In this document: positions 39,714 through 48,505 of the stretch, one piece after another
Layout of the letters: each line of letters begins with the position of its first letter
How positions within the stretch are numbered: the stretch's first letter is position 1
NCBI GenBank assembly: GCA_900545885.1
Contig: URAF01000003.1
Location: 1 to 64,000, forward strand
From: an uncultured Eubacteriales bacterium
Lineage (GTDB): Bacteria > Bacillota > Clostridia > Christensenellales > CAG-917
Reading direction: 5' to 3'
DNA length: 64,000 nt
Position numbers and translations under genes: made by a program
The notes under the pieces: model-generated
Database searches by the model: none
The model's input: the letters and a program-made list of their open reading frames with translations, nothing else
Told to the model about the DNA's origin: nothing

Positions 39714-42700
39714 TCAGGCGACGGAACCGTCGGGAGACGCCATTTCTGCGAAAAAGTCGATGAGCTTGTGCAATTTTCCGACGTTGTCCAGTTTTTTGAC
39801 GTCGAATATGAGCGACGGCGGTATGGTCGAAGTCAGAACGGCGTCCTCGTGATGAGCGGCAACGGCTTTCATCAGCGTTTCGTCCTTGAACACTTCCGAG
39901 TCCCTGAAATTGACTCCGGCACCCGCTCTGTTTATCATAATCCGCGCAACGTCGAACCCGCGCGCCGTGTTTTTGAGCAAGGCAATGTCTATCAGATTGA
40001 CAAGCGGCTGTTCGACTTCGCCGTAGACTTCGCCGAGTTCCGCAATCAGCGCGTCGCGCGCCGCACGGCAGTCCACGCCCGCTATTCTGCGGTAAATGCG
40101 CAGTTTGTCCCTGCCGCTGACGTACCCTTCGCGAATGTATGCGGGTACGTCGACCTTCATTTCGACTTCCTGTTTTTCGTCGGGTCGTCTGCCCGTGCGC
40201 AACTCTTCGACGGCTTCGTTCAGAAGTTCGATGTACATTTCGTAACCGACGCGCTCGATGTGTCCGTGCTGTTCCGCTCCGAGTATGTTGCCCGCGCCTC
40301 GTATCGACAAGTCGCTGAGCGCAATGCGGAACCCGCTTCCGATTTCCGTATTGTCGAGAAGAGCGCGCAACCGCTTTTCCGCCGTGGGATTGATTTCGCC
40401 AGTCGGCGGCAAAGTGAAATAAGCGTGCGCAAGCGCACCGCGGCGTCCTACTCTTCCGCGCAACTGATAAAGCTGCGACAGCCCGAAATTGCCCGAATTT
40501 ATGACGACAAGCGTATTTGCGTCGGGCAAATCTATTCCGTTTTCTATTATCGTCGTAGCCACAAGCACGTCATACTTCTTTTCGTAAAACGCGGCAATTC
40601 TTTTTTCCAGTTCTCCGCCCGTCATCTGCCCGTGAGCCGTGATAATGCGGACTTCCGCAGGCAGCGACGCCGCAAGATGTCCCGCATAGTTGTCAAGCGC
40701 CTCTATGTCGTTGAGCAATATCAAAGTCTGCCCGCCTCTTGCGCATTCGCGGTTTACGGCGTCGGCGACCAGCGCGTCGGAATAAGGCGTAACGTACGTC
40801 TGCACGGGAAGTCTGCCCTTGGGCGCGGTTTCGAGCAAGGATATGTCGCGAACGCCCGACAACGCCATATTGAGCGTGCGCGGAATGGGTGTTGCCGAAA
40901 GCGTCAGCACGTTGACGGTGGGATACCGCTCTTTTAGTTTTTCCTTGTGCTCGACGCCGAAACGTTGTTCTTCGTCAAGTACGAGCAGTCCCAAATCTTT
41001 GAACACGACGTCCTTTGCCAGCACCTTGTGCGTGGCAATCACCATATGAACGGTTCCGTCTTCCAAACCTTTGAGCGTTTCGGCGTTTTCGGACGACGTC
41101 TGCAACCTCGTGAGCAAGGCGCATTTTATCCCGAAAGGTTTCAGCCTTTCCACCAGATTTTCGTGATGCTGACGGGCAAGTATCGTAGTCGGCGCAAGCA
41201 AAACCGCCTGTTTGCCGTCAAGGACGGTTTTGAACATAGCGCGAAAAGCCACTTCCGTTTTGCCGAAACCCACGTCGCCGACAAGCAGTCTGTCCATAAT
41301 TTTGCCGCTTTCCATTTCCTGTTTGACTGCGGCGATTGCTTTCAGTTGGTCGGCGGTTTCGTCGTACTCGAAAGCGTCCTCAAACTCTTTCTGCCACACG
41401 GTGTCGGGCGCGTAAACGTGCCCTTTCTGCTTTTCGCGTTTTGCATAAAGGTCGAGAAGATTTATCGCAAGTTTTCTTACCGACTTTCTGACTTTTTCTT
41501 TTTCGCGGGCGAACTCTTTGCCGCCTATTTTGTTGAGCCGCGGGTTCTCTTCTCCTACGAACTTTTGCAAGTTGTCCATCTGGTCGGTCGCCACGTACAA
41601 CACGTCGCCGTCGCGGTATCGGAGAACGATATACTCCTTCTCGAAGTCGCCCGCTTTCATTATCGTGGTACCTTCGCAAAGACCTACGCCATGAACACGA
41701 TGTACTACATAATCACCCGCTTTCGGTGCGATAAACTGCGATTTCGGCAAAGATACGTCTTCGCCGCGGTGTTTTCCGACACACTCCGATACGCCTATTA
41801 CCGCGACCTTTTCGGCGGGATATATAAACCCCGTTTCGATTTTGAGCGGTGTTACGAGCACGGCGGCGCTGCCGTTGCCGTCCTCGGAAATCTCGCTGTA
41901 AACCTCACCTTGGAAAAGGCTGTCGCGTATTCCTTTTGCGCGTTCGCGGTTGCCTGCGCAGACCAGCACCCTGAACCCGTTGAGCACAAAAGTTTTCAAA
42001 TCCTGCAAAATGCTGTCGGGCGCAAGATAGTATTTTGTTACGGGACGGCATTTGGGTTGAATGAGTTTTGCGGGATTGAAAAGCGGGTTGGAAAAATCAA
42101 GCGACGTAAACGCCACCTTGCGCGCGGTCACAAGCCGTCTGCGGACTTCGCTCACGGGGAACAGCGAATGCGCGTGTTGTTCGAGAATTTCGCCCGCGTT
42201 TTTCAGCGGGTCTATTCTGCCCGCGAACTCTTTGAAAACCACGTTCAGTTTGTCTGCAATGACTTTGGGTTCGTCGAAAATGAGAACGGACGGCACGTCC
42301 TCGCCGAAATAATCGAAAATGGAATGCGAATTTTCTTCGGAAAACGGCGCAACCCACGCGTAGTTCGGCGGACAAACTCCCGCGCGGACTCCGTCCGCAA
42401 GCAATGCCGCAACGGGGTTGTCGGAATGCACCGACAGCGCGCGACGTACGGTCGCGGCTTCCTCCTCGCTGAACACCACGTCACCAGCGGGCGGCACGAA
42501 AACCCCGTCGATTTCGTTTACTGGCAACATAGTTGCGGTGTCTATGGTTTTGACGTTTTCGACCAATTCGTCGAAAAAGTTGACGCGTACGGCTTCACCG
42601 CCGCACACGTAAATGTCGAGAATGTCGCCGCGCAAAGCGAAGTCCCCTTCTTCGGCTATCATTTCCTGACGGGTGTAGCCCGCAAGCGCCAGTTTGTCGG

Positions 42701-43163
42701 CGGCAGTCTGCGGAGAAATTATGTCTTCGCGCGACAGAGTGAAACAAAGATTGCCGATAATTTCGGGGAACGGAAATTTCTGCAAAAGTGCGTCCGCGCA
42801 CACAACAGCCGTATCGGCACGGCCGCAGGCAATGGCGGCAAGCGCGGCGGCACGTTCGCGCGAACTGCGCAAGGAAAAACTTTTGCGGTGTACGAGCACG
42901 TCGTCGCGGTGCGGTACGTAAACCACGCGCGCGTCGGGATACGCCGACAGTTTCTCGTACACGCTCTTTGCGGCAAGAGAGTCCGCCGTGACGTACAGTT
43001 TTTTTGCAGGGATACAACTTGCCAGATGGATTTTAGCCCCGTCCGTTATCCTTACGACCGAAACGGAAGAAAGCTCCCTTGCGGGGAGTTTCTTTTCGCC
43101 GAGAAGGGCAAGCGAGTCAAGCCCTTCTCCCATACGGGTTATATTCAATCTGTCGGGAATCAT
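39714..43163 (-). CDS. mfd: Transcription-repair coupling factor Mfd
   Basis: A 1149-residue Mfd of normal length. The N-terminal UvrB-like half is followed by the RNA polymerase-interacting module (GDYVVHRVHGVGLCEGT, about 490), then a RecG-like translocase with Walker A GDVGFGKTEVAFRA (about 630), the DEEQRFG box, TLSATPIPRTLNMAL, and the TRG and C-terminal D7 domains. It removes RNA polymerase stalled at DNA damage and recruits UvrA. Its ATG overlaps the pth stop codon (ATGA), so the two are translationally coupled. Confidence 0.97.
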   Translation of the reverse strand: MIPDRLNITRMGEGLDSLALLGEKKLPARELSSVSVVRITDGAKIHLASCIPAKKLYVTADSLAAKSVYEKLSAYPDARVVYVPHRDDVLVHRKSFSLRSSRERAAALAAIACGRADTAVVCADALLQKFPFPEIIGNLCFTLSREDIISPQTAADKLALAGYTRQEMIAEEGDFALRGDILDIYVCGGEAVRVNFFDELVENVKTIDTATMLPVNEIDGVFVPPAGDVVFSEEEAATVRRALSVHSDNPVAALLADGVRAGVCPPNYAWVAPFSEENSHSIFDYFGEDVPSVLIFDEPKVIADKLNVVFKEFAGRIDPLKNAGEILEQHAHSLFPVSEVRRRLVTARKVAFTSLDFSNPLFNPAKLIQPKCRPVTKYYLAPDSILQDLKTFVLNGFRVLVCAGNRERAKGIRDSLFQGEVYSEISEDGNGSAAVLVTPLKIETGFIYPAEKVAVIGVSECVGKHRGEDVSLPKSQFIAPKAGDYVVHRVHGVGLCEGTTIMKAGDFEKEYIVLRYRDGDVLYVATDQMDNLQKFVGEENPRLNKIGGKEFAREKEKVRKSVRKLAINLLDLYAKREKQKGHVYAPDTVWQKEFEDAFEYDETADQLKAIAAVKQEMESGKIMDRLLVGDVGFGKTEVAFRAMFKTVLDGKQAVLLAPTTILARQHHENLVERLKPFGIKCALLTRLQTSSENAETLKGLEDGTVHMVIATHKVLAKDVVFKDLGLLVLDEEQRFGVEHKEKLKERYPTVNVLTLSATPIPRTLNMALSGVRDISLLETAPKGRLPVQTYVTPYSDALVADAVNRECARGGQTLILLNDIEALDNYAGHLAASLPAEVRIITAHGQMTGGELEKRIAAFYEKKYDVLVATTIIENGIDLPDANTLVVINSGNFGLSQLYQLRGRVGRRGALAHAYFTLPPTGEINPTAEKRLRALLDNTEIGSGFRIALSDLSIRGAGNILGAEQHGHIERVGYEMYIELLNEAVEELRTGRRPDEKQEVEMKVDVPAYIREGYVSGRDKLRIYRRIAGVDCRAARDALIAELGEVYGEVEQPLVNLIDIALLKNTARGFDVARIMINRAGAGVNFRDSEVFKDETLMKAVAAHHEDAVLTSTIPPSLIFDVKKLDNVGKLHKLIDFFAEMASPDGSVA

Positions 43164-43738
43164 TTTCTTCTGTTAAGTTTTTCTTCGACGCGCTGAATAT
43201 CTGCGCCGGCAACAAGTTCGCAAATGGCGTCGACTGCGGTTTCTATGCACTTGTCAATCTGCTGTTTGTCTGCATAATCGACCTTTGAAAGCACCAAATC
43301 GACAATCTGAACTTCTTTTTCTGCGAGTTCTTCCGTCTTTATACCGATACGCAAACGCTTGAACACGGTGGTGTTGAGTTCTTTGACGATACTGCGCATT
43401 CCGTTGTGCGTTCCGGCGCTTCCCTCTTCGCGCAGGCGCATTCTGCCGACGGGCAAATCCGCATCGTCGTATACCACTATAAGCTGGTTTTCGTCGTCGC
43501 AGTATTTGCGGACAAGCTGTTTCACGCTCTCGCCCGAGAGGTTCATAAAAGTCTGCGGCTTGGCTATGACAAACTGCTCACCGCCCGATTTCGCTTTTGC
43601 GGTGAGCGCGGCGCACTCCTTGCCCGTAAACCTGACTTTGCATTTTTTCGCCAGTGCGTCCGCAACCATAAATCCGATGTTGTGATATGTGTTGCGGTAC
43701 TTTGTACCGGGGTTGCCCAATCCTGCGACCACGTACAT
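43160..43738 (-). CDS. pth: Peptidyl-tRNA hydrolase
   Basis: A 192-residue Pth. It begins MYVVAGLGNPGTKYRNTYHN, which holds the catalytic His, and has KPQTFMNLSGESV, YDDADLPVGRMRLR and GTHNGMRSI, all standard. It releases peptides from prematurely dropped peptidyl-tRNA. It lies 42 bp after the GlmU-like gene and overlaps mfd, matching the glmU-(prs)-pth-mfd order of Clostridia; prs is missing here. Confidence 0.96.
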   Translation of the reverse strand: MYVVAGLGNPGTKYRNTYHNIGFMVADALAKKCKVRFTGKECAALTAKAKSGGEQFVIAKPQTFMNLSGESVKQLVRKYCDDENQLIVVYDDADLPVGRMRLREEGSAGTHNGMRSIVKELNTTVFKRLRIGIKTEELAEKEVQIVDLVLSKVDYADKQQIDKCIETAVDAICELVAGADIQRVEEKLNRRK

Positions 43739-43780
43739 TCTGCCATCCTTCGGACTTGCGCAGAACGCCGCGGCAAGCCC

Positions 43781-44848
43781 TCAATCTTTTTTATCCGTTC
43801 CGTCCGTCTTTCCGCTATCCTTTTTCCTGCGGGAAGACGTCGGCTTTTTCTCCATATTCTGCTGGCGCACCCTGCCTATCGCAAACGCGCCGACGTCAAC
43901 GTTCTCCGTCACGGTGGTACCCGCGGCGACAAACGCGCCGTCCCCTACTTCCACGGGCGCGACAAGGTTGGTGTTTGCGCCGATAAAACAGTCCGCGCCG
44001 ACTGTTGTGCGGTGTTTGTTTTTGCCGTCGTAGTTGCAGAACACCGTTCCGCAACCGATGTTTGTGCGCTCTCCTACCGTGGCGTCGCCTATGTAGGCAA
44101 GATGAGCGGATTTCGCACCCGCGCCCATTCGCGAATTTTTGATTTCGACGAAGTCGCCGATTCTGCAATCCGCTTCGATTTCCGCCCCGCGCAAACGTGC
44201 AAAAGGTCCGACCGTCGCGCGCTCGCCGACGCAGGTGTCCGTAAGATAGGACATTGTAACCTGCGCGCCGCGGCGTATGACGCTGTCGCGCACGAAAGAA
44301 CCTTCCACAACGGCACCGCTTTCGATGACGGTTGCGCCCGTCAACCTGCAAAAGGGCATAACTTTTGCCCCCGAAAATATCGTGACGGTATCGTCGATTA
44401 CGGTGTTTGCCGCATCGACAACGTCAACTTCGGCGGTGAGATGACGGAGAATTATTCTTTCTTTCATTTGATTATACACCAAAGAGGTGTTTTTTGCACT
44501 ATCAACTTTGCAAAATCGGGAGGACGAGAAAAAATAACCCGAGTCTTTGCCGTCGCGCCTGAATGCGCAGGCGTCCGAGCCGCGCTCCCCGAGAAAAAGT
44601 TTGCCGAGTTTCCTGCGACGCAGGCACTCCACGCCGTTTTCGACGTCCTCGACCGTGACGAGCGGCGCGCCCAAACTCAGTATAACGCCCGTTTCTCCGT
44701 CACGGAGTTCGCATTCGTCGGCGTCGTTGATTTCTCCCGCGCAGTACGCGCCGAACTCTCGGCGGACGTAGTCCCCCGATTTTCTGCCCAGAATTTCCAC
44801 ATTCTCGAAAGGGCTGTGCAACAACCAGATTTTAACATTGTCTAACAT
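43781..44848 (-). CDS. GlmU-like protein with eroded uridylyltransferase domain
   Basis: A 355-residue protein whose C-terminal two thirds is the left-handed beta-helix acetyltransferase of GlmU: the linker MKERIILRHLTAEVDVVDAAN, then hexapeptide repeats, AHLAYIGDATVGERTNIGCG, CNYDGKNKHRT and the final AGTTVTENV. The His and Asn-Tyr-Asp residues for GlcN-1-P acetylation are kept. The N-terminal domain is only about 120 residues instead of 230 and lacks the nucleotide-binding LAAGxGTRM loop. Location before pth-mfd is the normal glmU site. The tail is Lys/Asp-rich. No clear ribosome site precedes ATG 44848. UDP-GlcNAc formation would need another enzyme. Confidence 0.75.
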   Translation of the reverse strand: MLDNVKIWLLHSPFENVEILGRKSGDYVRREFGAYCAGEINDADECELRDGETGVILSLGAPLVTVEDVENGVECLRRRKLGKLFLGERGSDACAFRRDGKDSGYFFSSSRFCKVDSAKNTSLVYNQMKERIILRHLTAEVDVVDAANTVIDDTVTIFSGAKVMPFCRLTGATVIESGAVVEGSFVRDSVIRRGAQVTMSYLTDTCVGERATVGPFARLRGAEIEADCRIGDFVEIKNSRMGAGAKSAHLAYIGDATVGERTNIGCGTVFCNYDGKNKHRTTVGADCFIGANTNLVAPVEVGDGAFVAAGTTVTENVDVGAFAIGRVRQQNMEKKPTSSRRKKDSGKTDGTDKKD

Positions 44849-44899
44849 ACTCAATACTATGCTCCGTTTTTCAATATATGCAGTTTTTTGTAAAAAGCA

Positions 44900-44923
44900 A
44901 AGGGAGGCGTTGCCGCCTCCCTT
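44900..44923 (-). terminator. Terminator of the small membrane protein gene
   Basis: AAGGGAGGC (44900-44908) pairs with GCCTCCCTT (44915-44923); on the minus strand TTTGCTTTTT follows. Confidence 0.75.
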
Positions 44924-44939
44924 GCTCTGCCGACCGAAT

Positions 44940-45161
44940 TCACGCTGTCTTCGTATCGGGTACGGAGACGACGTAACCGTCTTTTTCCGACGTTGCGGAT
45001 TGCCCCTCTGCCACTTCGCCGTCGGAGCACTCCCCGTCTTCGACAATATCCGTGCAGCCGATGTCGACGGGAGTAAAAGGAATACCCAGCGCGCAAGCCA
45101 CGGCGGATATTACGACGGAAATGACGGTGAGAACGATAAACACGATTTTTTTCTTGTCCAT
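44940..45161 (-). CDS. Small single-pass membrane protein
   Basis: A 73-residue protein not recognised as any family. A short basic N-terminus (MDKKK) is followed by a hydrophobic helix (about 6-28) and an acidic, Cys-containing outer segment with many Asp and Glu. The shape is that of a small anchored surface or secreted peptide. AAGGAG precedes the ATG. It has its own terminator, and TTGACA with a weak -10 lies upstream. Coding is supported by the ribosome site and the membrane helix but not by homology. Confidence 0.55.
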   Translation of the reverse strand: MDKKKIVFIVLTVISVVISAVACALGIPFTPVDIGCTDIVEDGECSDGEVAEGQSATSEKDGYVVSVPDTKTA

Positions 45162-45322
45162 AGTTGCTGTCTCCTTATTTTTATTGCATACACGAGACAG
45201 TCCGTCGGCAAGTGATATGGTAATGCAGAATGACACGAAAACAAAAAAATTATGTCAAAATCATCAGAATGCAGATAGAAACGAAGAGACGCGGAAATAT
45301 CGGGAATCGAACACACGACCGA

Positions 45323-45793
45323 TTAATCGGACGGTTGCGTTTTGCGCGCAGTACGCTTGGCTTTGAAGAAATCGCCGAGAAGTCGGGCGCACTCCTCTTT
45401 CATTATTCCGCCCGTGACCTCGACGTCGTGATTGAACAGTCCCTTTTCAAACAGATTTACTTTGCTGCCCGCCGCACCCGTCTTTTCGTCGAATGCTCCG
45501 AAGTACAACGCGCGTATGCGTGCGTTTATCATTGCACCCGCGCACATTGCGCAAGGTTCGAGAGTGACGTAGACGTCGCAGTCTTCCAGCCACCAGTTGC
45601 CGAGTTTCTCGGCGGCTTGCGAAAGAGCCATAATTTCGGCGTGACAAACGGCGTTGCCGCGGCGCTCCTTGAAATTGCCGCTTTCGGCAATTATACTGCC
45701 GTCTTTTACGACGACCGCACCGACAGGGACTTCGTCGGACAACGCGCATTCGCGTGCAAGTTCTATGGCGCGCAACATAAACTTTTCTTCCAT
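45323..45793 (-). CDS. tadA: tRNA-specific adenosine deaminase
   Basis: A 156-residue TadA. The zinc site and proton shuttle are CHAEIMAL (HAE) and LEPCAMCAGA (PCxxC). It converts A34 to inosine in tRNA-Arg(ACG). ATG 45793 follows AGGAGAG; an upstream in-frame start at 45889 lacks a site. The stop codon is inside a 12-bp palindrome CCGATTAATCGG. Transcribed alone on the minus strand. Confidence 0.95.
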   Translation of the reverse strand: MEEKFMLRAIELARECALSDEVPVGAVVVKDGSIIAESGNFKERRGNAVCHAEIMALSQAAEKLGNWWLEDCDVYVTLEPCAMCAGAMINARIRALYFGAFDEKTGAAGSKVNLFEKGLFNHDVEVTGGIMKEECARLLGDFFKAKRTARKTQPSD

Positions 45794-45972
45794 ATTCTCT
45801 CCTCTCGTCCCCTCGTGCAACCGTCGGTACTCCTCCGCAGTTTTTATGAATTGTCTTTGTATATTTGTTGTCAACTTGTTGCCGAACAATCAATATTCTT
45901 TTTGTTTGTTCAGATGTCTTGTTTTTCAGGCGTCGTTTTGATTTGAAAATGGTTACAACTTCTTTTCTGCCT

Positions 45973-46431
45973 TTATTTGTGGTAAGGCGTGCCTGCGTTT
46001 ATGGTCATTGCGCGGTAAAGCTGTTCGCACAGCATAACGCGGAAAAGCTGGTGCGGAAAAGTCATTTCGCCGAAAGACACCACCGCGTCCGCTTTTGCGA
46101 CAAGTTTGTCGTCAAGCCCGTGACTTCCGCCTATCAGGAAAGAAAATTCCGAATGCCCGCCCGTGCACTTGTCGGCAATCAAAGCGGCAAGCGCGGGACT
46201 GGACAGTTTTTTGCCCCTGCCGTCCATTGCAACAACAAAACCTTTTGTCTTTTCTGCAAGTTTTTCCGCCTCGAAAGATTTTTGTTCCTCGGGCGATTTT
46301 GAAGGGGGCGCGGCGGGAACTTCGATTACGGAAAAGTCGCAGTACGCGCCCATACGTTTTGCGTACTCGCTCACCGCCTGCGAAAAATAGGTTTCTTTGA
46401 GCCTGCCTACCGCGACGATATTTATGCGCAT
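45973..46431 (-). CDS. rlmH: 23S rRNA (pseudouridine1915-N3)-methyltransferase RlmH
   Basis: A 152-residue SPOUT methyltransferase. It begins MRINIVAVGRLKE; the SAM-binding knot is SFLIGGSHGLDDKL followed by SFGEMTFPHQLFRVMLCEQLYRAMTI and the invariant YHK end. It methylates pseudouridine 1915 of 23S rRNA. ATG 46431 is used by analogy with other RlmH; a GTG at 46437 is possible. It overlaps or abuts the CPBP gene before it, as last gene of the walJ operon. Confidence 0.96.
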   Translation of the reverse strand: MRINIVAVGRLKETYFSQAVSEYAKRMGAYCDFSVIEVPAAPPSKSPEEQKSFEAEKLAEKTKGFVVAMDGRGKKLSSPALAALIADKCTGGHSEFSFLIGGSHGLDDKLVAKADAVVSFGEMTFPHQLFRVMLCEQLYRAMTINAGTPYHK

Positions 46432-46433
46432 AA

Positions 46434-47393
46434 TCACATCACTCCCCAGACGAACGAGAATATCGTGGCGACGACACCCACCGCAACCGTCAGGATAAAC
46501 GGAACGTCTTTATAAAGCGGAATTGCACCGCGCCACGGTTTTTCGAAGAACTTTTCGGGCACTCTGCCGCATTTCACCGCGTCCGTGCGCATTTTGTCGA
46601 AGAAGAAAAAGAGCAAGCCGACCGACGCCACCGCACATACGAGCATAACGATTGTGCCCGTACCGGGCGTATATAGCCACGTGCGCGCGTCGTCCACGAA
46701 CTTGAATACGACGTTTAGTTCCGCATAATTGGAAACCACGCTTATGAAGTTGTTGAAGAAGTGCACGAACATTGCGGGGAATATCGAGCCCGTGTAGTAG
46801 GTCATAAGCGCAAGAAGGAGCCCTATCACAAAAGTGTAACCCGTCTGCGGAATGTACTGGTGCATAAGCGCGAACAGCAACGCAGACACGACCACCACTT
46901 TATAACCGCTGTCGCGGTAAGCGGCAAAAACAAGTCCGCGGTGCGTGACTTCCTCGAATATACCGGGCAGAACGGCAACCAGAACGACGTCCGCGATAAA
47001 TGCCCCCACGGTCGGAGTAACGGGGTCCGCGGCAGAATGCGTATAGCCTATAAGCGCAAGCACGTTTTGCCACGCAAAAGATATGACGCCCGTAAGGAAA
47101 AGTATGGGCAACGTAACGCCCAGACAATAGCCGAAATTGCGCAAAGAGCACTTTCTGAAATTAAAATCGCGCAATAAAGGTTTGATTTGGTCGGTTTTGA
47201 GCTGTTTGGAAACAATGAAATATCCGAGCAGAGGAAGGGCTCCGAAGCACAGCAGCTGGACGACGAGAGTAAAGAAAACGTCGCTGTCGACATTCACCGC
47301 GTCGTACACGCCGAGCCCGCCCGCCATGCGCATGAGCAAGGTGGCAATTATGACAAAAAAGTAAATTGTCCCTGCCCCGTAGCGCGAGTTCAT
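46434..47393 (-). CDS. CPBP family intramembrane metalloprotease (second of two)
   Basis: A 319-residue membrane protein with about eight helices. The CPBP (Abi/Rce1-like) motifs are PGIFEEVTHRGL (EExxxR), FALMHQY (FxxxH) and HFFNNFI (HxxxN-type), which hold the catalytic Glu and His residues. Such proteases cut prenylated or peptide substrates in the membrane and often give bacteriocin self-immunity. It overlaps the preceding CPBP gene by 4 bp and leads into rlmH. The C-terminal extension has two more hydrophobic segments. Confidence 0.88.
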   Translation of the reverse strand: MNSRYGAGTIYFFVIIATLLMRMAGGLGVYDAVNVDSDVFFTLVVQLLCFGALPLLGYFIVSKQLKTDQIKPLLRDFNFRKCSLRNFGYCLGVTLPILFLTGVISFAWQNVLALIGYTHSAADPVTPTVGAFIADVVLVAVLPGIFEEVTHRGLVFAAYRDSGYKVVVVSALLFALMHQYIPQTGYTFVIGLLLALMTYYTGSIFPAMFVHFFNNFISVVSNYAELNVVFKFVDDARTWLYTPGTGTIVMLVCAVASVGLLFFFFDKMRTDAVKCGRVPEKFFEKPWRGAIPLYKDVPFILTVAVGVVATIFSFVWGVM

Positions 47394-48505
47394 AACAACA
47401 CCTGCAAGAAGGCTATAATCCAGTAGAAGGCGGCAAAGCCTATTGCCAGCCAGACGTTAATCATAGGTTGGGATTTGCCGAGATACGGAATGTCGAGTGC
47501 GGTGGACGCGATTGCACGTTCGGCTGCGCGCCAGCCTTTGGGCGTGAACATCGACGCCGCAAAACGGAAAGCGTTGACAAAGCCGTCTCCGCTCACTCTC
47601 TTTTTCTTGGCGGGTGCGTCCGCCTTCGCGTACAAAGCGTATTCTTCAAAGATTATCCCGTTGTCGACAACTCTGAAACCGTTGTCGTCCTTCTTGGGTT
47701 GTCCCGCTTTGTAGAACGCGTACAGCAACACGAAAAGCAATATCGTGCCGACCACAAACGCGATTGCGCCCGTGAGCCAGTTCCACGCGCCGAGAGAGGC
47801 TATCACATTGTTGATTTCGGGAATATATGCCGTGATTGTGAGCGTGATAAAGTTGTTGAGGAAATGCAGAATTATGCACGACAACAGGGAGTTGGACAGC
47901 AGAAAGACTACCGCAAGCACCGCTCCTATACAGAACTGGTAAGCGGTCTGCGCGGGGTTTGCGTGCATAAGGCTGAACAGCAATGCCGATATAAATACGC
48001 CGAACCACACTCCGCGCGTTGTGAGCGCGGGAAGTACGGTGCCGCGCAGCAACAGTTCTTCGCCGAACGCAGGCAAAAGCGCAATCACGAACAGCGCAAG
48101 GAAGTAAACGCCGGGGTTGCTGAAATCGATACTGCCCGCCGCAACCGTGGCATTGACGCCAATGGCTTGGAAAAACGCCTGAAACAGCATTGACAGCGGC
48201 AGAAAGGCTATAATCGTAAGCAACGCTATCGGGAACAACAGCAGATACCGCACGGGATTGCGGCAGGGACGAAGTTTGCTGACGGTGAGAACGTCGTATT
48301 TGCGCCACAGCGAAAAGAGATAGACGACGAGCACGATTGCCACCTGCGTTACGGCATAGCCCACCCAATCGGCAATGCTCATGCCTGCGAACGACCCTAC
48401 TCTGCCCGCCATAACGTAATAGAACAGGCTGCTGAGTATGGAAATTCCGCAGATTGAAAACAGATATACGCTGCCGCCTTCGCTTGCTATAAGATTTTTT
48501 CTCAT
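47390..48505 (-). CDS. CPBP family intramembrane metalloprotease (first of two)
   Basis: A 371-residue membrane protein, paralogous to the next gene. The motifs are AFGEELLLRGTVL, LFSLMHANPAQ and HFLNNFITLT. The N-terminus has four hydrophobic segments before the protease core; after it comes a cytosolic region of about 90 residues and a last C-terminal helix. Start overlaps the walJ stop (ATGA). In Bacillus the walJ-rlmH interval is occupied by a serine protease (HtrC), so a functional substitution is possible. Confidence 0.88.
   Translation of the reverse strand: MRKNLIASEGGSVYLFSICGISILSSLFYYVMAGRVGSFAGMSIADWVGYAVTQVAIVLVVYLFSLWRKYDVLTVSKLRPCRNPVRYLLLFPIALLTIIAFLPLSMLFQAFFQAIGVNATVAAGSIDFSNPGVYFLALFVIALLPAFGEELLLRGTVLPALTTRGVWFGVFISALLFSLMHANPAQTAYQFCIGAVLAVVFLLSNSLLSCIILHFLNNFITLTITAYIPEINNVIASLGAWNWLTGAIAFVVGTILLFVLLYAFYKAGQPKKDDNGFRVVDNGIIFEEYALYAKADAPAKKKRVSGDGFVNAFRFAASMFTPKGWRAAERAIASTALDIPYLGKSQPMINVWLAIGFAAFYWIIAFLQVLL

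Noticed and set aside
40947..43196. A 749-codon frame opposite mfd
   Set aside because: Mfd is unmistakable on the other strand; the antisense protein is Phe/Arg/His-rich without any motif.
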